Assembly: GCF_010729895.1 (NCBI RefSeq) | Contig: NZ_AP022612.1 | Location: 5,270,001-5,334,000 of the forward strand | DNA: 64,000 bases | Reading direction: 5' to 3' | From: Mycolicibacterium confluentis | Lineage (GTDB): Bacteria; Actinomycetota; Actinomycetes; Mycobacteriales; Mycobacteriaceae | Part shown: piece after piece, positions 1-8,708 of the stretch | Position numbering within the stretch: the stretch's first letter is position 1 | How the letters are laid out: each line of letters opens with the position of its first letter | Notes under the pieces: generated by a model | Told to the model about the DNA's origin: nothing | Seen by the model: the letters and a program-made list of their open reading frames with translations, nothing else | The model's database searches: none | Position numbers and translations under genes: made by a program

Positions 1-609
1 GATCTCACGGACGAGGCGGGAGCGGTTGTCGATGTCGCCGCCGTACTCGTCCTTGCGGCGGTTGATCAATGGACTGAGGAACGAGCTGGGCAGGTACAGA
101 TGGCCGAAATGCAGTTCCACAGCGTCGAATCCAGAATCAACCGCGATCTGCGCCGCAGCGGCGAACTGGTCGATGACGGCGCGGATCTCGTCGCGGCGGA
201 TCTCGCGGCAGTAGGCGAAGGACGTCGGGTTGATGAACCGGCTGGGAGCGACCGCCGTGACGCCGGTCAGGCGCTTCTGCGCCACCACTCCGGCGTGTCC
301 GAGCTGGGCGGAGATCGCGGCCCCGGCACCGTGGACGGCATCGGTCAGCCTGCGCAGTCCGGGCACGGCTCGGGAGTCCATGACGATCTGCCCCGGCGCA
401 CTGGCGCCCTGCGGGGACACGCAGCAGTAGGCCACCGTGGTCATCCCCACCCCGCCCTCGGCGAAACGCCGGTGGAAGTCGATCAGGTCGTCGGTGACCA
501 GGCCGTCCGGTGAACGGCCCTCCGATGTCGCAGCCTTGACGACCCGGTTGCGCAACCGCACGGGCCCGAGTTGGAGGGGGGCGAACGGATCGGGGCGCAG
601 ATCGGTCAT
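1..609 (-). CDS. NADH:flavin oxidoreductase, old yellow enzyme family (C-terminus outside window)
   Basis: The 203 visible codons read as the N-terminal half of an FMN-dependent TIM-barrel oxidoreductase of the old yellow enzyme family. The protein starts MTDLRPDPFAPLQLGPVRL. Later it has the active-site block HFGHLYLPSSFLSP followed by NRRKDEYGGDIDNRSRL, which matches the H-x-GH-x-YL-x2-FLSP and N-x-R-x-DxYGG signatures of the family. The reading frame runs off the window edge, so the barrel's second half is unseen. Such enzymes reduce activated C=C bonds of enones and dienoyl-CoAs. Next to steroid genes a role in enone reduction is plausible, but the substrate is not shown. Confidence 0.85.
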   Translation of the reverse strand, partial: MTDLRPDPFAPLQLGPVRLRNRVVKAATSEGRSPDGLVTDDLIDFHRRFAEGGVGMTTVAYCCVSPQGASAPGQIVMDSRAVPGLRRLTDAVHGAGAAISAQLGHAGVVAQKRLTGVTAVAPSRFINPTSFAYCREIRRDEIRAVIDQFAAAAQIAVDSGFDAVELHFGHLYLPSSFLSPLINRRKDEYGGDIDNRSRLVREI

Positions 610-710
610 CACACAACCGTTTACCTCGGACGCGCGGTGGTCAACGGCTGTCTCCCAATGGTCGGGATCTCCCATGCCCGGCCGGCGGTGCGATCCCTAG
701 CCTCGCAGAC

Positions 711-1064
711 ATGGCCGACGGGGAAGTGTTCGTCATCGACCGCGTGCTGACCAGGCCCGGGCAGGCCCGTCTCTTCGTCGACCGGTACCTCGCCGAGTAC
801 GCACCGGGGGCGCGGGAACGCGGGATGGCCCTGCAGAGCGTGCTGGTCAGCCCACCGATCTGGTTCGACGACCAGTCGAACACCGTCACGGTCACGTGGT
901 CCCTGCCGAGCCCGCTCGCCTGGTGGCAGATGACGTGGAAGGGCCGTCCCGACCCGGGCCTGGGCCAGTGGTGGTCGGAGATCGAGGAGTTGGTGGTGGA
1001 GCGGACCCGGTCGGTCGCCGCTGCGGCCGCCGACGTCGACGCGCTCTGCGTTCCGGGCGCCTGA
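711..1064 (+). CDS. small protein of unknown function
   Basis: This 117-residue protein is not recognised. It is rich in Trp (WSLPSPLAWWQMTWKG near residues 64-80) and has no signal peptide or membrane segment. Its C-terminal tail is alanine-rich. The stop codon overlaps the start of the next gene (TGATG), so the two are almost certainly translated together. The partner has an alpha/beta-barrel Dabb-like fold, and small proteins of that size often form dimeric barrels with similar roles, but that is inference. The start is the first ATG of an open frame that begins about 100 bases after the divergent flavin oxidoreductase gene. Confidence 0.7.
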   Translation: MADGEVFVIDRVLTRPGQARLFVDRYLAEYAPGARERGMALQSVLVSPPIWFDDQSNTVTVTWSLPSPLAWWQMTWKGRPDPGLGQWWSEIEELVVERTRSVAAAAADVDALCVPGA

Positions 1065-1687
1065 TGTACAACGTCACACGTCTGCTCGACGTCGAAGCTC
1101 CCGGCCGCGAACGTGTTCTCGAGGCCGTCCGCACCGCTGTCGCACACAGTGGGGCGCTGCGATGGGTGGCCGAACCCACCGATCCCGGTTCGCGCAATGG
1201 TGGCGACGTCCTGGTGCATCTTCGCTTCGCCGATCAATCGCGGTGGCGCAATGCCGAACAGACGCTGGAGACGGCATTCGCCGACCCTGCCATCACGCGA
1301 ATCAACGGCGCGACCTACGAAGGCGAGCCGATCAGCATCGGCACGCCCGGCACGGTGTACCGGACGCTGCTGCTGCGCGTCCACCCCGACACCCCGCCGG
1401 ACACCGTGGCGCGTTTTGAGACCGAACTGCAGACCATGCCCCGCTACGTCGACACCATCCGCGCCTGGCAGTTGAGCCGGGTCATCGAAGCCGAAGGCGC
1501 CACCGCGTGGACGCATGTCTTCGAGCAGGAGTTCACCGATGTCGACGGGCTGATGGGCCCGTATCTCATGCACCCCATCCACTGGGCTGTGGTGGACCGC
1601 TGGTTCGATCCCGAGTGCCCCGACGTCATTGTGCGCGAACGTGTCTCACACAGCTTCTGCCTCAGCGAGACACCGGTTCTGCGGTGA
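1064..1687 (+). CDS. Dabb (stress-responsive A/B barrel) domain protein
   Basis: The 207-residue product has a C-terminal half (about residues 100-195) that resembles a Dabb ferredoxin-like barrel: RTLLLRVHPDTPP, then PRYVDTIRAWQLSRV, then WTHVFEQEF and HPIHWAVVDRWFDPE. The N-terminal half has a weaker copy of the same plan, so it may be a tandem barrel. Dabb proteins are small dimeric barrels. Some act as cyclases or as monooxygenase partners, and many have no known reaction. It overlaps the upstream gene by one base and ends just before the convergent SDR gene. Confidence 0.65.
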   Translation: MYNVTRLLDVEAPGRERVLEAVRTAVAHSGALRWVAEPTDPGSRNGGDVLVHLRFADQSRWRNAEQTLETAFADPAITRINGATYEGEPISIGTPGTVYRTLLLRVHPDTPPDTVARFETELQTMPRYVDTIRAWQLSRVIEAEGATAWTHVFEQEFTDVDGLMGPYLMHPIHWAVVDRWFDPECPDVIVRERVSHSFCLSETPVLR

Positions 1688-1699
1688 GACCGGCCTGAG

Positions 1700-2587
1700 T
1701 CACATCCCGGCGGGCAGGATGTTCGGATTGGCCGTCGCCGGAGGCTCCAGCGGGGGAAGCAGCGTGCGGCCGTCCAAGCTGTGCACCGGAAGCTGTTGCG
1801 ACCACGGGTAGTGCAGGCTGAACGCCACCAGTCCGGTCCGCTCGGCGGCAGGCAGGTGACACATCGCCAGCACGGTTTCGGCAAGATACTCCACCGGTTC
1901 GGTGGGGAACGTGTCCGGGATCAGGCTGGCGGCCCCGGGCGTGCGGATCGCACTGGACGGACCGACCACGTTGACCGCGATGTTCTCGTCGACCAGTTCG
2001 GCCGCGACCCCTTGGGTGAACCTGTGCAGCGCGGCCTTCATCGACGCATACACGACGTCGCCGGAGGACTTGTTGTACTCCCGAAATGGGCGCACCGGCG
2101 CCAGTCCCGTCACCGAACCGATGTTGACGATCCAACCGGCCCCCTGGGCCCGCATGTGCGGAACGGCCTTCTGGGTCAGCACAAATGGCGTGCGCACATA
2201 GTGTTCGACGGTGCGGTCGAACGTCTCGAGGGGCATGTCCTCGATCACCGAGTAATCGGCGTATCCGGCGTTGTTGACCAGGATGTCGAGTCGGCCGGTC
2301 CGCTCGACCACCTGATCGACCAGGCCGGCCCGTTGGTCGGCGTTCTCCAGATCGGCGGCGACGCCGAACGCCGCGCCGCCGGCCGCCTCGATCAGTTCGA
2401 TGGTCTCGCCGATGGTGCCCGGCAGCGCGGTGGTCTGTCCCGCCCGCGTGGACGGGGACGGCTCATAGGAGCGGGCCGTGACGGCCACCGTCGCCCCTTC
2501 GGCGGCCAGGCGTTGCGCCACAGCCCGCCCGATTCCTCGACTGCTGCCGGTCACCAATGCGGTTTTGCCGCAAAGTATTCCGCTCAT
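1700..2587 (-). CDS. short-chain dehydrogenase/reductase, coupled to Baeyer-Villiger monooxygenase
   Basis: A 295-residue SDR. The NAD(P)-binding glycine motif GSSRGIG lies near residues 15-21, LVNNAG near residue 105, and the catalytic Tyr and Lys sit in YASMK after NIGS. The tail after the YxxxK motif is longer than in classical SDRs. Its ATG overlaps the stop of the upstream monooxygenase gene as ATGA, so the two are translationally coupled and probably act on one substrate. A typical pairing is oxidation of an alcohol to the ketone that the monooxygenase then converts to an ester or lactone. Confidence 0.9.
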   Translation of the reverse strand: MSGILCGKTALVTGSSRGIGRAVAQRLAAEGATVAVTARSYEPSPSTRAGQTTALPGTIGETIELIEAAGGAAFGVAADLENADQRAGLVDQVVERTGRLDILVNNAGYADYSVIEDMPLETFDRTVEHYVRTPFVLTQKAVPHMRAQGAGWIVNIGSVTGLAPVRPFREYNKSSGDVVYASMKAALHRFTQGVAAELVDENIAVNVVGPSSAIRTPGAASLIPDTFPTEPVEYLAETVLAMCHLPAAERTGLVAFSLHYPWSQQLPVHSLDGRTLLPPLEPPATANPNILPAGM

Positions 2588-4506
2588 CGGAGATTCAGAT
2601 CCTCTTCGATCGGTGTGCGGTGGCTCTGCCAGACGTCGATCAGGCGGAACGGGAACGCGGTGACGATGCGCCCGCCGCCCGAGCGGTAGTAGGTGTGCGC
2701 CGTGGGCGTGTGACACCACACGGTGTTCGCCATCGCGTCGTCGATCTGCCGGACATAACCCTCGCAGGCCTCCGGTGTCACTTCGATGGTCGCGGCGTCG
2801 CGTTGCGCCATCAACTGAAGGCACTCCATCACGTAGTGCACCATCACCTCGACGCCGAAGTTGTGTCCGGCACCGTGCCCGGGGCTGTAGTTGGGTGCCG
2901 ACGAGATGAACATGTTCGGGAACCCCGGAACCATGCCGCCACGGTAGGCGCTGGGACTGTTCCCCCAGACTTCGCTGAGCCGCAGTCCCTTTCGGCCTCG
3001 AATGTCGATCGTGGACAGGAAGTCGAGGTGGTAACCGGTGGCGTAGATGATGACGTCGAGGTCGATCTGGCGGCCGTCCTGGGTGACGATGCCGCGTTCG
3101 TTGACCCGGGCGGGTTCGTCGGCCTCGACGTCGACGTGCGCTTTGGCCAGGGCCGCGTAGTACCCACCGGGATCGCGGATGATGCGTTTGCCGTAGGGCG
3201 CGAAGTCCGGGGTGACCTTCTTGGCCAGTTCGGAACCCGCGCCGAAGACACGGTCGATGTAGTCCAGGCACATCTGCAGCAGCACGTCGTTCGCCGGTGA
3301 GATCGACAGATGGTCGGCGGCCCACTCCGGATCCCGCAGGATGACCGGGTGGTTGTTGTCGGCGGTGCCCCAGAACGACTTCAACCGGTTCCAGTTGGCG
3401 TAGAAGGGGATGTGCGCGTTGAGCCAACGGCGATGGTCCGGCACGTCGTCGCTCAGCCGTTTCCGGGGCGCCACCCAGTGCGGTTGCCGCTGGAAGACCG
3501 TCAGGTGCTCGACATCGTCGACGCAGGCGTCCACGATCTGCACGGCGGTGCACCCGGCACCGATGATCGCGACCCTCTTGCCGTTCAGGTCGAGGTCGGG
3601 GTCCCACTCCGCGGAGTGGACGCTCACGCCGTCGAAACTGCTCCGTCCCGGCAGGTCCGGCCATCTGGGGCGATTGAGATAGCCCGCCGCCGGGATGACG
3701 ACGTTGGCGTAGCTGACGTCCCGGGCGCCGTCCGGGCCGACCGCGTGCACCTGCCATTGATTGCGTTCGTCGTCCCACCACAGCGCCTCGACCTCGGTGC
3801 CGAACCGGACGTGCTCACGCAGGCCGTTCTTGTGGGCGACGGCCTCCAGATACTTCTGATACTCGGCACCCTGCGGGTAGTAGCTCGACCAGGCCGCGTT
3901 GATGTCCCGCGACAACGAGTAGTACGCCGACGGGGTGTCCACGCCGATACCGGGATACACGGCGGTGTACCAGGTGCCGCCCACCTCGTCGTTGCGGTCG
4001 AAGATCTCGTAGTCGATGCCCGCAGCAGCGCATTCCAAGGCCGCGGCCATACCGGCCATACCGGCGCCGACGATCACCACCTTGAAATCGGTGGGCAGCG
4101 CGGCGGTTCGAGGCAGCACCGGTTGCGATGGGTGGAAGCCGCCCTGCTCGAGCAGCAGTTCCACATACTCGGGCGCCACCGCGGTGCCCAGCGCCAGTGG
4201 AGCGATGCGGGCGAACAGGTCCGCGTCGTCGAAGGCCGGGGCATCCTGCGGACGCGGCGCACTGAGCGCGTCGATCACCTCCCCGACCAGGGTTTCGAGC
4301 GTCTCGGGGTCGGTGACGCCGGCCTGCTCTGGCGGGTCCGGCACAAACGAGATCCTGTCCGCGAAGCGGTCCACCGCGCTGGCATCGCCCGTCAACTGGA
4401 CGAGCACCGCCACCAGCACGCCGGCATCGGCTCGGGTCAGGTGTTCCCGCAGTTCCTGGGGATCCAGGGCCGTGAGATCAGCCGTCACGGTCGCATTGGT
4501 CGACAT
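2584..4506 (-). CDS. Baeyer-Villiger flavin monooxygenase
   Basis: The 640-residue product is a class B flavoprotein monooxygenase that inserts oxygen next to a ketone using FAD and NADPH. The FAD Rossmann motif GAGMAGM is at about residues 147-153, GGTWY at 176-180, and the Baeyer-Villiger fingerprint FDGVSVHSAEWD at 291-302. A second Rossmann motif, GAGCTA, follows near 316. About 140 residues precede the first Rossmann motif; this extra N-terminal segment is absent from the shortest family members. The start chosen has a near-perfect ribosome site (AAAGGAGG) six or so bases upstream. A longer in-frame start at 4551 is less likely. Confidence 0.92.
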   Translation of the reverse strand: MSTNATVTADLTALDPQELREHLTRADAGVLVAVLVQLTGDASAVDRFADRISFVPDPPEQAGVTDPETLETLVGEVIDALSAPRPQDAPAFDDADLFARIAPLALGTAVAPEYVELLLEQGGFHPSQPVLPRTAALPTDFKVVIVGAGMAGMAAALECAAAGIDYEIFDRNDEVGGTWYTAVYPGIGVDTPSAYYSLSRDINAAWSSYYPQGAEYQKYLEAVAHKNGLREHVRFGTEVEALWWDDERNQWQVHAVGPDGARDVSYANVVIPAAGYLNRPRWPDLPGRSSFDGVSVHSAEWDPDLDLNGKRVAIIGAGCTAVQIVDACVDDVEHLTVFQRQPHWVAPRKRLSDDVPDHRRWLNAHIPFYANWNRLKSFWGTADNNHPVILRDPEWAADHLSISPANDVLLQMCLDYIDRVFGAGSELAKKVTPDFAPYGKRIIRDPGGYYAALAKAHVDVEADEPARVNERGIVTQDGRQIDLDVIIYATGYHLDFLSTIDIRGRKGLRLSEVWGNSPSAYRGGMVPGFPNMFISSAPNYSPGHGAGHNFGVEVMVHYVMECLQLMAQRDAATIEVTPEACEGYVRQIDDAMANTVWCHTPTAHTYYRSGGGRIVTAFPFRLIDVWQSHRTPIEEDLNLR

Positions 4507-4564
4507 CGAACCTCCTTTCTCGCTGTGCCGAGTATCGGATCGCCAGGCCACGTCGGCCTGCGGC

Positions 4565-4581
4565 GTTTCTACTGAGCGGGA
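4565..4581 (+). promoter_or_regulatory. copy A of recurrent 17-bp upstream element
   Basis: GTTTCTACTGAGCGGGA lies between the divergent Baeyer-Villiger and acyl-CoA ligase genes, 44 bases before the ligase ATG. It matches the other three copies (6225, 14330, 17129) at most positions of the pattern TGTTCCrCTGACCGGGc. It may be a promoter element or a regulator site. Confidence 0.4.
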
Positions 4582-4625
4582 CGCAGCGTGATTCGCCCGC
4601 GAGCAGCGGGCATACAGTCCAGGGC

Positions 4626-6209
4626 ATGAATGACCTGGATGCCGTGCTCGCCTCTGCGCGCAGCCACGCTCTCGGTGACATCCCCCGCCGGTCTGCCCGC
4701 CGGCAACCGGACAAGATCGCGATCATCGACGGCGAGGTGTCGCTGACCTTCGCCGAGTTCGAGCGTCTGGTCGACCGCGCAGCGGCGGCACTGAGCGACA
4801 ACGGCTTTGAGGTCGGCGATCGCGTCGCGCTGCTGGCCCACAACTGTTGGCAGTACGCGGCCCTGGCGTTCGCCACCGCGCGAGCCGGCGTCGTGCTGGT
4901 CCCGATCAACTTCATGCTCACCGCTGAGGAGATCTCCTTCATCCTCGGCCACAGCGGCGCCAGCGGGTTCCTGGTCGAGGCCGACCTGGTGCCGACCGCC
5001 GAGAAGGCGATGAGCCTCGGCGGGTCGGTGACGACGAAGGCCGCCGTGGTGATGCCTGGTCAGACCCTGCCGGCCGGATGGGACGACTTCGCGGACTGGC
5101 TGCAGACCACGTCGGCCGCTCCCACACCGACCATCGGCGACGACCAGATGATCCGGCTGATGTACACCAGCGGCACCGAGTCGCACCCCAAGGGGGCCAT
5201 GCACTCCAGTCGCAGCCTGATGGGCAACTACATCAGCACGATCATCGCCGGGTCCATGGAGGGCACCGACGTCGAGATCCACTCGCTGCCGCTGTACCAC
5301 TGCGCGCAGCTGGACAATTTCCTGATCACCGACATCTACCTCGGCGCTACGAGCATCATTCTTCCGCGACCGGAACCCGAACTGGTGCTGCGCGCCATCG
5401 AGAAACAAGGCGTCACCAACTATTTCGCCCCGCCGACGGTGTGGATCTCGCTGCTGCGCTCCCCGGTGTTCGACCAGGTCGATCTGTCCAGCCTGCGCAA
5501 GGGCTACTACGGCGCCTCCGCGATGCCCGTCGAGATCCTGGCCGAGATGCGCGAGCGGCTGCCCAACCTGCGGCTGTGGAACTTCTACGGCCAGACCGAG
5601 ATGGCACCGCTGGCGTCAGCCCTCGGTCCCGCCGAGCAGGACTCCCATGCTGGCTCGGCGGGTCGTCCGGTGATCAACGTCGAGACCGCGATCCTGGACG
5701 ACGACAACGTCCCGGTCGCCACCGGCGTGGTCGGCGAGATCGCCCATCGCAGCCCCCATCTGATGCTCGGCTATCTCGACGACGCGGCCAAGACAGCGGA
5801 GTCGTTCCGTGGTGGGTGGTTCCATTCCGGCGATCTGGGTTACTACGACGAACACGGTCTGCTGTATGTGGTGGACCGCAAGAAGGACATGATCAAGACC
5901 GGCGGTGAGAACGTCGCCAGTCGCGAGGTCGAAGAGGCCATCTACCGGCACGCCGCGGTCGAAGAGGTCGCGGTCTTCGGCCTGCCGCATCCGGTGTGGG
6001 TTGAGGCCGTGGTGGCCGCGGTCGTGCCGCGTGAGGGTACGGAGGTCACCCAGGACGAACTCCTGGTGCACCTCCGCTCGCATCTGGCGGGTTTCAAGGC
6101 CCCTAAGCAGATCTTCTTCGTGGATTCGCTGCCCAAGAACCCCAGCGGCAAGCTGCTCAAGCGGGTGCTGCGGGAACGCTTCAGCGTGGAGGCGAAGCCG
6201 GCAGGCTGA
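4626..6209 (+). CDS. acyl-CoA synthetase (AMP-binding, FadD-type)
   Basis: A 527-residue ANL-superfamily ligase that activates a carboxylic acid through an acyl-adenylate and transfers it to CoA. The nucleotide loop YTSGTESHPKGAMHS is at residues 180-194. NFYGQTE (A5-like) lies near residue 319, the HSGDLGY and DRKKDMIKTGGEN hinge follow, and the C-terminal catalytic Lys sits in NPSGKLLKRV. Length and order are those of a full enzyme. Placed beside KshA/KstD-type genes, its substrate may be a steroid side-chain or ring-derived acid. That assignment comes from context only. Confidence 0.92.
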   Translation: MNDLDAVLASARSHALGDIPRRSARRQPDKIAIIDGEVSLTFAEFERLVDRAAAALSDNGFEVGDRVALLAHNCWQYAALAFATARAGVVLVPINFMLTAEEISFILGHSGASGFLVEADLVPTAEKAMSLGGSVTTKAAVVMPGQTLPAGWDDFADWLQTTSAAPTPTIGDDQMIRLMYTSGTESHPKGAMHSSRSLMGNYISTIIAGSMEGTDVEIHSLPLYHCAQLDNFLITDIYLGATSIILPRPEPELVLRAIEKQGVTNYFAPPTVWISLLRSPVFDQVDLSSLRKGYYGASAMPVEILAEMRERLPNLRLWNFYGQTEMAPLASALGPAEQDSHAGSAGRPVINVETAILDDDNVPVATGVVGEIAHRSPHLMLGYLDDAAKTAESFRGGWFHSGDLGYYDEHGLLYVVDRKKDMIKTGGENVASREVEEAIYRHAAVEEVAVFGLPHPVWVEAVVAAVVPREGTEVTQDELLVHLRSHLAGFKAPKQIFFVDSLPKNPSGKLLKRVLRERFSVEAKPAG

Positions 6210-6224
6210 GCGCCGCTCAGGTGG

Positions 6225-6241
6225 TGTTCCGCTGACCGGGC
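6225..6241 (+). promoter_or_regulatory. copy B of recurrent 17-bp upstream element
   Basis: TGTTCCGCTGACCGGGC ends 42 bases before the ATG of the SnoaL-like gene at 6284, the same distance as copy C from its gene. It starts 15 bases after the stop of the acyl-CoA ligase gene, so the SnoaL-SDR-hydrolase set may have its own promoter. Confidence 0.4.
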
Positions 6242-6283
6242 GGAACTGTGTCCGGGCACACAGCGCCGGGGTTGACTCCCAGC

Positions 6284-6769
6284 ATGAGCAACGAGATCAC
6301 GCTGTCGGAAGCCCAGGAGTTCATCGCGCGATTCTGGTACCACTACGACCAGGGTCAGTTTGATGTGCTCGCCACGTTCGTCGCCGATGAGATGGAGTAC
6401 CTGAGCCGCTCGGACTCCGGCAACTGCCCGTTCGAGGAACTTCTCGCGGCCGAACTGCACGGTGGCGCCGACACCCTGGCGTGGCTCAAGCAGCACCGCG
6501 ACGAGAATCCGTATCCGCTGCGGCATCACGCCACCAACATTTTCCGGACCGGATCCGAAGGTGACGTCACCTCGGTCCGGTTCTACCTGTACGTCAACCA
6601 GGTCACCAACAACGTGCCGTTCGACGTGTCCTCCGGCGTGGTCACTGCCGGAATCCGCCGTGGCGAGCACGGATTGGTGTTCACGTCCCTGACGGTGCTG
6701 CTCGACGCCGAGGACTCGATTCCGTTCGCGGAGCACCGCGCCAAGACCGCCGCCGCGGCAGGCGCGTGA
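6284..6769 (+). CDS. SnoaL-like (NTF2 fold) protein
   Basis: The 161-residue product has the length and pattern of the NTF2/SnoaL cone fold. It contains an N-terminal helix pair (EFIARFWYHYDQGQFDVLATF), a conserved acidic turn, HHATNIF and a central beta sheet. Family members include ketosteroid isomerases, polyketide cyclases and oxygenase beta subunits, so fold alone does not give the reaction. It begins a cluster with an SDR whose GTG start overlaps its stop (GTGA), then a hydrolase 9 bases further on. In a steroid cluster, isomerase or dehydratase activity is reasonable but unproven. Confidence 0.75.
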   Translation: MSNEITLSEAQEFIARFWYHYDQGQFDVLATFVADEMEYLSRSDSGNCPFEELLAAELHGGADTLAWLKQHRDENPYPLRHHATNIFRTGSEGDVTSVRFYLYVNQVTNNVPFDVSSGVVTAGIRRGEHGLVFTSLTVLLDAEDSIPFAEHRAKTAAAAGA

Positions 6770-7641
6770 GCGCACTCGAGGTGTTCGGCGGCGGCGTCGC
6801 CGTCATCACGGGGGCCGGTGCCGGAATCGGTGCCGGCCTCGCCCGTCACGCCCATCGTCTCGGCATGTCGCTGGTGCTCGCGGATGTCGACGCCGCGGCG
6901 GTGGCGTTGCTGCGTGACGAGGTGATCGCCGCCGGGGGCAGCGCCGTCGATGTGGTGTGCGACGTGCGCGACCCGGAGGCGGTGGCCGAACTCGCCGAAC
7001 GCACCTACCGCGACATCGGTCCCGTCCGGCTTCTGGTCAACAACGCCGGCGTCGAACAGTTCGGGTACCTCTGGGACACACCGGTTTCCAACTGGAACCG
7101 GGTGATGGACATCAATGTCAGCGGAGTGTTCCACGGCGTGCGGGCGTTCCTGCCGAAGATGCTGGCCGAGCCCTCGCAGTCCTGGGTGTGGAACCTGTCC
7201 TCGATCGGTGGGGTGGCCGCGGTACCGCTGCAGGCGCCCTACATCATCAGCAAGCATGCGGTGCTCGCGCTGACCGAATGCCTTCGACTCGAAGTGCAGT
7301 TGGCCGGCCACGACGACCATGTCCATGTCCAGGCCGTTCTGCCGGGGGCAGTGAAGTCCAACATCTTCGAGGCCGCCGGTGGTGTCGACGCCGACAGCGC
7401 GGGAACAGCCGTCAGCGCGGCGGAATCCCAGCGTGAGGCCATGCTCGACATCAAGGCCGCCGCCATGGATCCGGTCGAGGCCGCCGAGGTGGTGTTCGAA
7501 CAGGCCGCGGAAGGCGCCTTCTACCTGCTGACGCAGCCCGAGTACGTGAGTACGGCGATGGCCGATCGTGCCCAGGTGCTGACCACACAGGTGCCGCCGC
7601 AACTGCGGACCACACAGCGTTTCGACCCTGACAAGCACTGA
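6766..7641 (+). CDS. short-chain dehydrogenase/reductase
   Basis: A 291-residue classical SDR with TGAGAGIGAG at residues 15-24, LVNNAG near 90, a Ser in LSSIGG and YIISK as the catalytic Tyr/Lys pair. The GTG start overlaps the stop of the SnoaL-like gene, which indicates translational coupling. The next gene, an esterase, starts 9 bases after its stop. The predicted reaction is NAD(P)-linked oxidation or reduction of a hydroxyl/keto group. A C-terminal extension past residue 215 is longer than in the smallest SDRs. Confidence 0.9.
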   Translation: MSALEVFGGGVAVITGAGAGIGAGLARHAHRLGMSLVLADVDAAAVALLRDEVIAAGGSAVDVVCDVRDPEAVAELAERTYRDIGPVRLLVNNAGVEQFGYLWDTPVSNWNRVMDINVSGVFHGVRAFLPKMLAEPSQSWVWNLSSIGGVAAVPLQAPYIISKHAVLALTECLRLEVQLAGHDDHVHVQAVLPGAVKSNIFEAAGGVDADSAGTAVSAAESQREAMLDIKAAAMDPVEAAEVVFEQAAEGAFYLLTQPEYVSTAMADRAQVLTTQVPPQLRTTQRFDPDKH

Positions 7642-7650
7642 GGGCATGCG

Positions 7651-8607
7651 ATGACTGGCGCGCACCGACCCACTCTCGACCCCGATGCGGCCGCGCGGGT
7701 GGCCTCCTTCGGGCCCCCGACACCGATACGGGAACGCGGACTTCAGGCCGTGCGGGAGGCGATCGAATCAGCACCACCGCCGGCCGACATGCCGTCGATG
7801 GCGGAGATCAGCGACACCACGGTGCCCGGTCCCGGCGGGCCGATCCCGGTGCGGATCTACCGCCCAACACCGGCCGATGGGCCTGCGCCCGTGATCGTCC
7901 ACCTCCACGGCGGTGGTCTGGTGATGGGTTCCAACCGGTCGTTCGAGCCCCTGGCCCGCGCACTCGCGGCGGCCAGTGGTGCGGTCGTGGTGGCGGTGGA
8001 CTACCGACTGGCGCCCGAGAACCCCCCGCCGGCACAGTTCGAGGATGCCCTGGCGGTCACCAGATGGGTTGCTGCCGAGTCCGATTCGTACGGGTGGGAC
8101 GCCGGAAAGCTTGTGCTCTGCGGCGACAGCGCCGGCGGCGGCATCGCCGCGGCGGTCGCGCTCCAGCTGCGTGACCACGGCGGGCCGGCGATCTTCGCGC
8201 AGGTGCTGATGTACCCGGGCCTGGACCGCGACATGGCAGCACCATCGGTGCTCGCGCTGCCGGACGCGCCGATGCTCCTCCACGACGACATCGTCTACAT
8301 GCATGATCTCGCCGACGTCGGCGCGGGTGCGCCCCACGACGTCCGTCGCGTGCCCGCCTATGCCAGAGATCTGACGGGGTTGCCGCAGGCCATCGTGGTG
8401 ACCGCCGAACTCGATCCGATCCACAGCTGGGGCGAGCGGTACGCCGAGCGTCTGCGCTACGCCGGAGTACAGACCACCATCACCCGCTACCCCGGCATCT
8501 ACCACGGGTTTCTGATGCGGTCCGAGGCCACCGCACGGGGACGTCTGGCCATGGCGGAGACCGGTGCCCTGCTGCGCGCCAAGTTCGCCAACCCGCTGCC
8601 GTTCTGA
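7651..8607 (+). CDS. alpha/beta hydrolase fold-3 esterase (HSL family)
   Basis: A 318-residue esterase of the hormone-sensitive-lipase family. The oxyanion-hole motif HGGG is at residues 86-89 and the nucleophile elbow GDSAGG at 158-163, with Ser160. The Asp lies in TAELDPIHS and the His in IYHGF near residue 290. It follows the SDR gene by 9 bases. An ester or lactone made by the nearby Baeyer-Villiger enzyme would be a natural substrate, though none is shown. No signal peptide is visible, so it is likely cytosolic. Confidence 0.9.
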   Translation: MTGAHRPTLDPDAAARVASFGPPTPIRERGLQAVREAIESAPPPADMPSMAEISDTTVPGPGGPIPVRIYRPTPADGPAPVIVHLHGGGLVMGSNRSFEPLARALAAASGAVVVAVDYRLAPENPPPAQFEDALAVTRWVAAESDSYGWDAGKLVLCGDSAGGGIAAAVALQLRDHGGPAIFAQVLMYPGLDRDMAAPSVLALPDAPMLLHDDIVYMHDLADVGAGAPHDVRRVPAYARDLTGLPQAIVVTAELDPIHSWGERYAERLRYAGVQTTITRYPGIYHGFLMRSEATARGRLAMAETGALLRAKFANPLPF

Positions 8608-8708
8608 AACTCGACTGACCTCCCGATGGTTGGACACTTCAGCGCCGTACCCCGGTGCCACCGCACACAATCGGACGAAATGCCTGTCATGAGTGAAGGA
8701 GTCCTGTG

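Noticed and set aside
1781..2689. Long open frame on the plus strand opposite the SDR gene
   Set aside because: It is a high-GC antisense shadow with no domain or ribosome site, opposite a clear SDR gene.
1700..3781. Single 693-codon frame joining the monooxygenase region and the SDR
   Set aside because: The N-terminal part is out of frame with the real monooxygenase. The SDR has its own ATG, overlapping that gene's stop.
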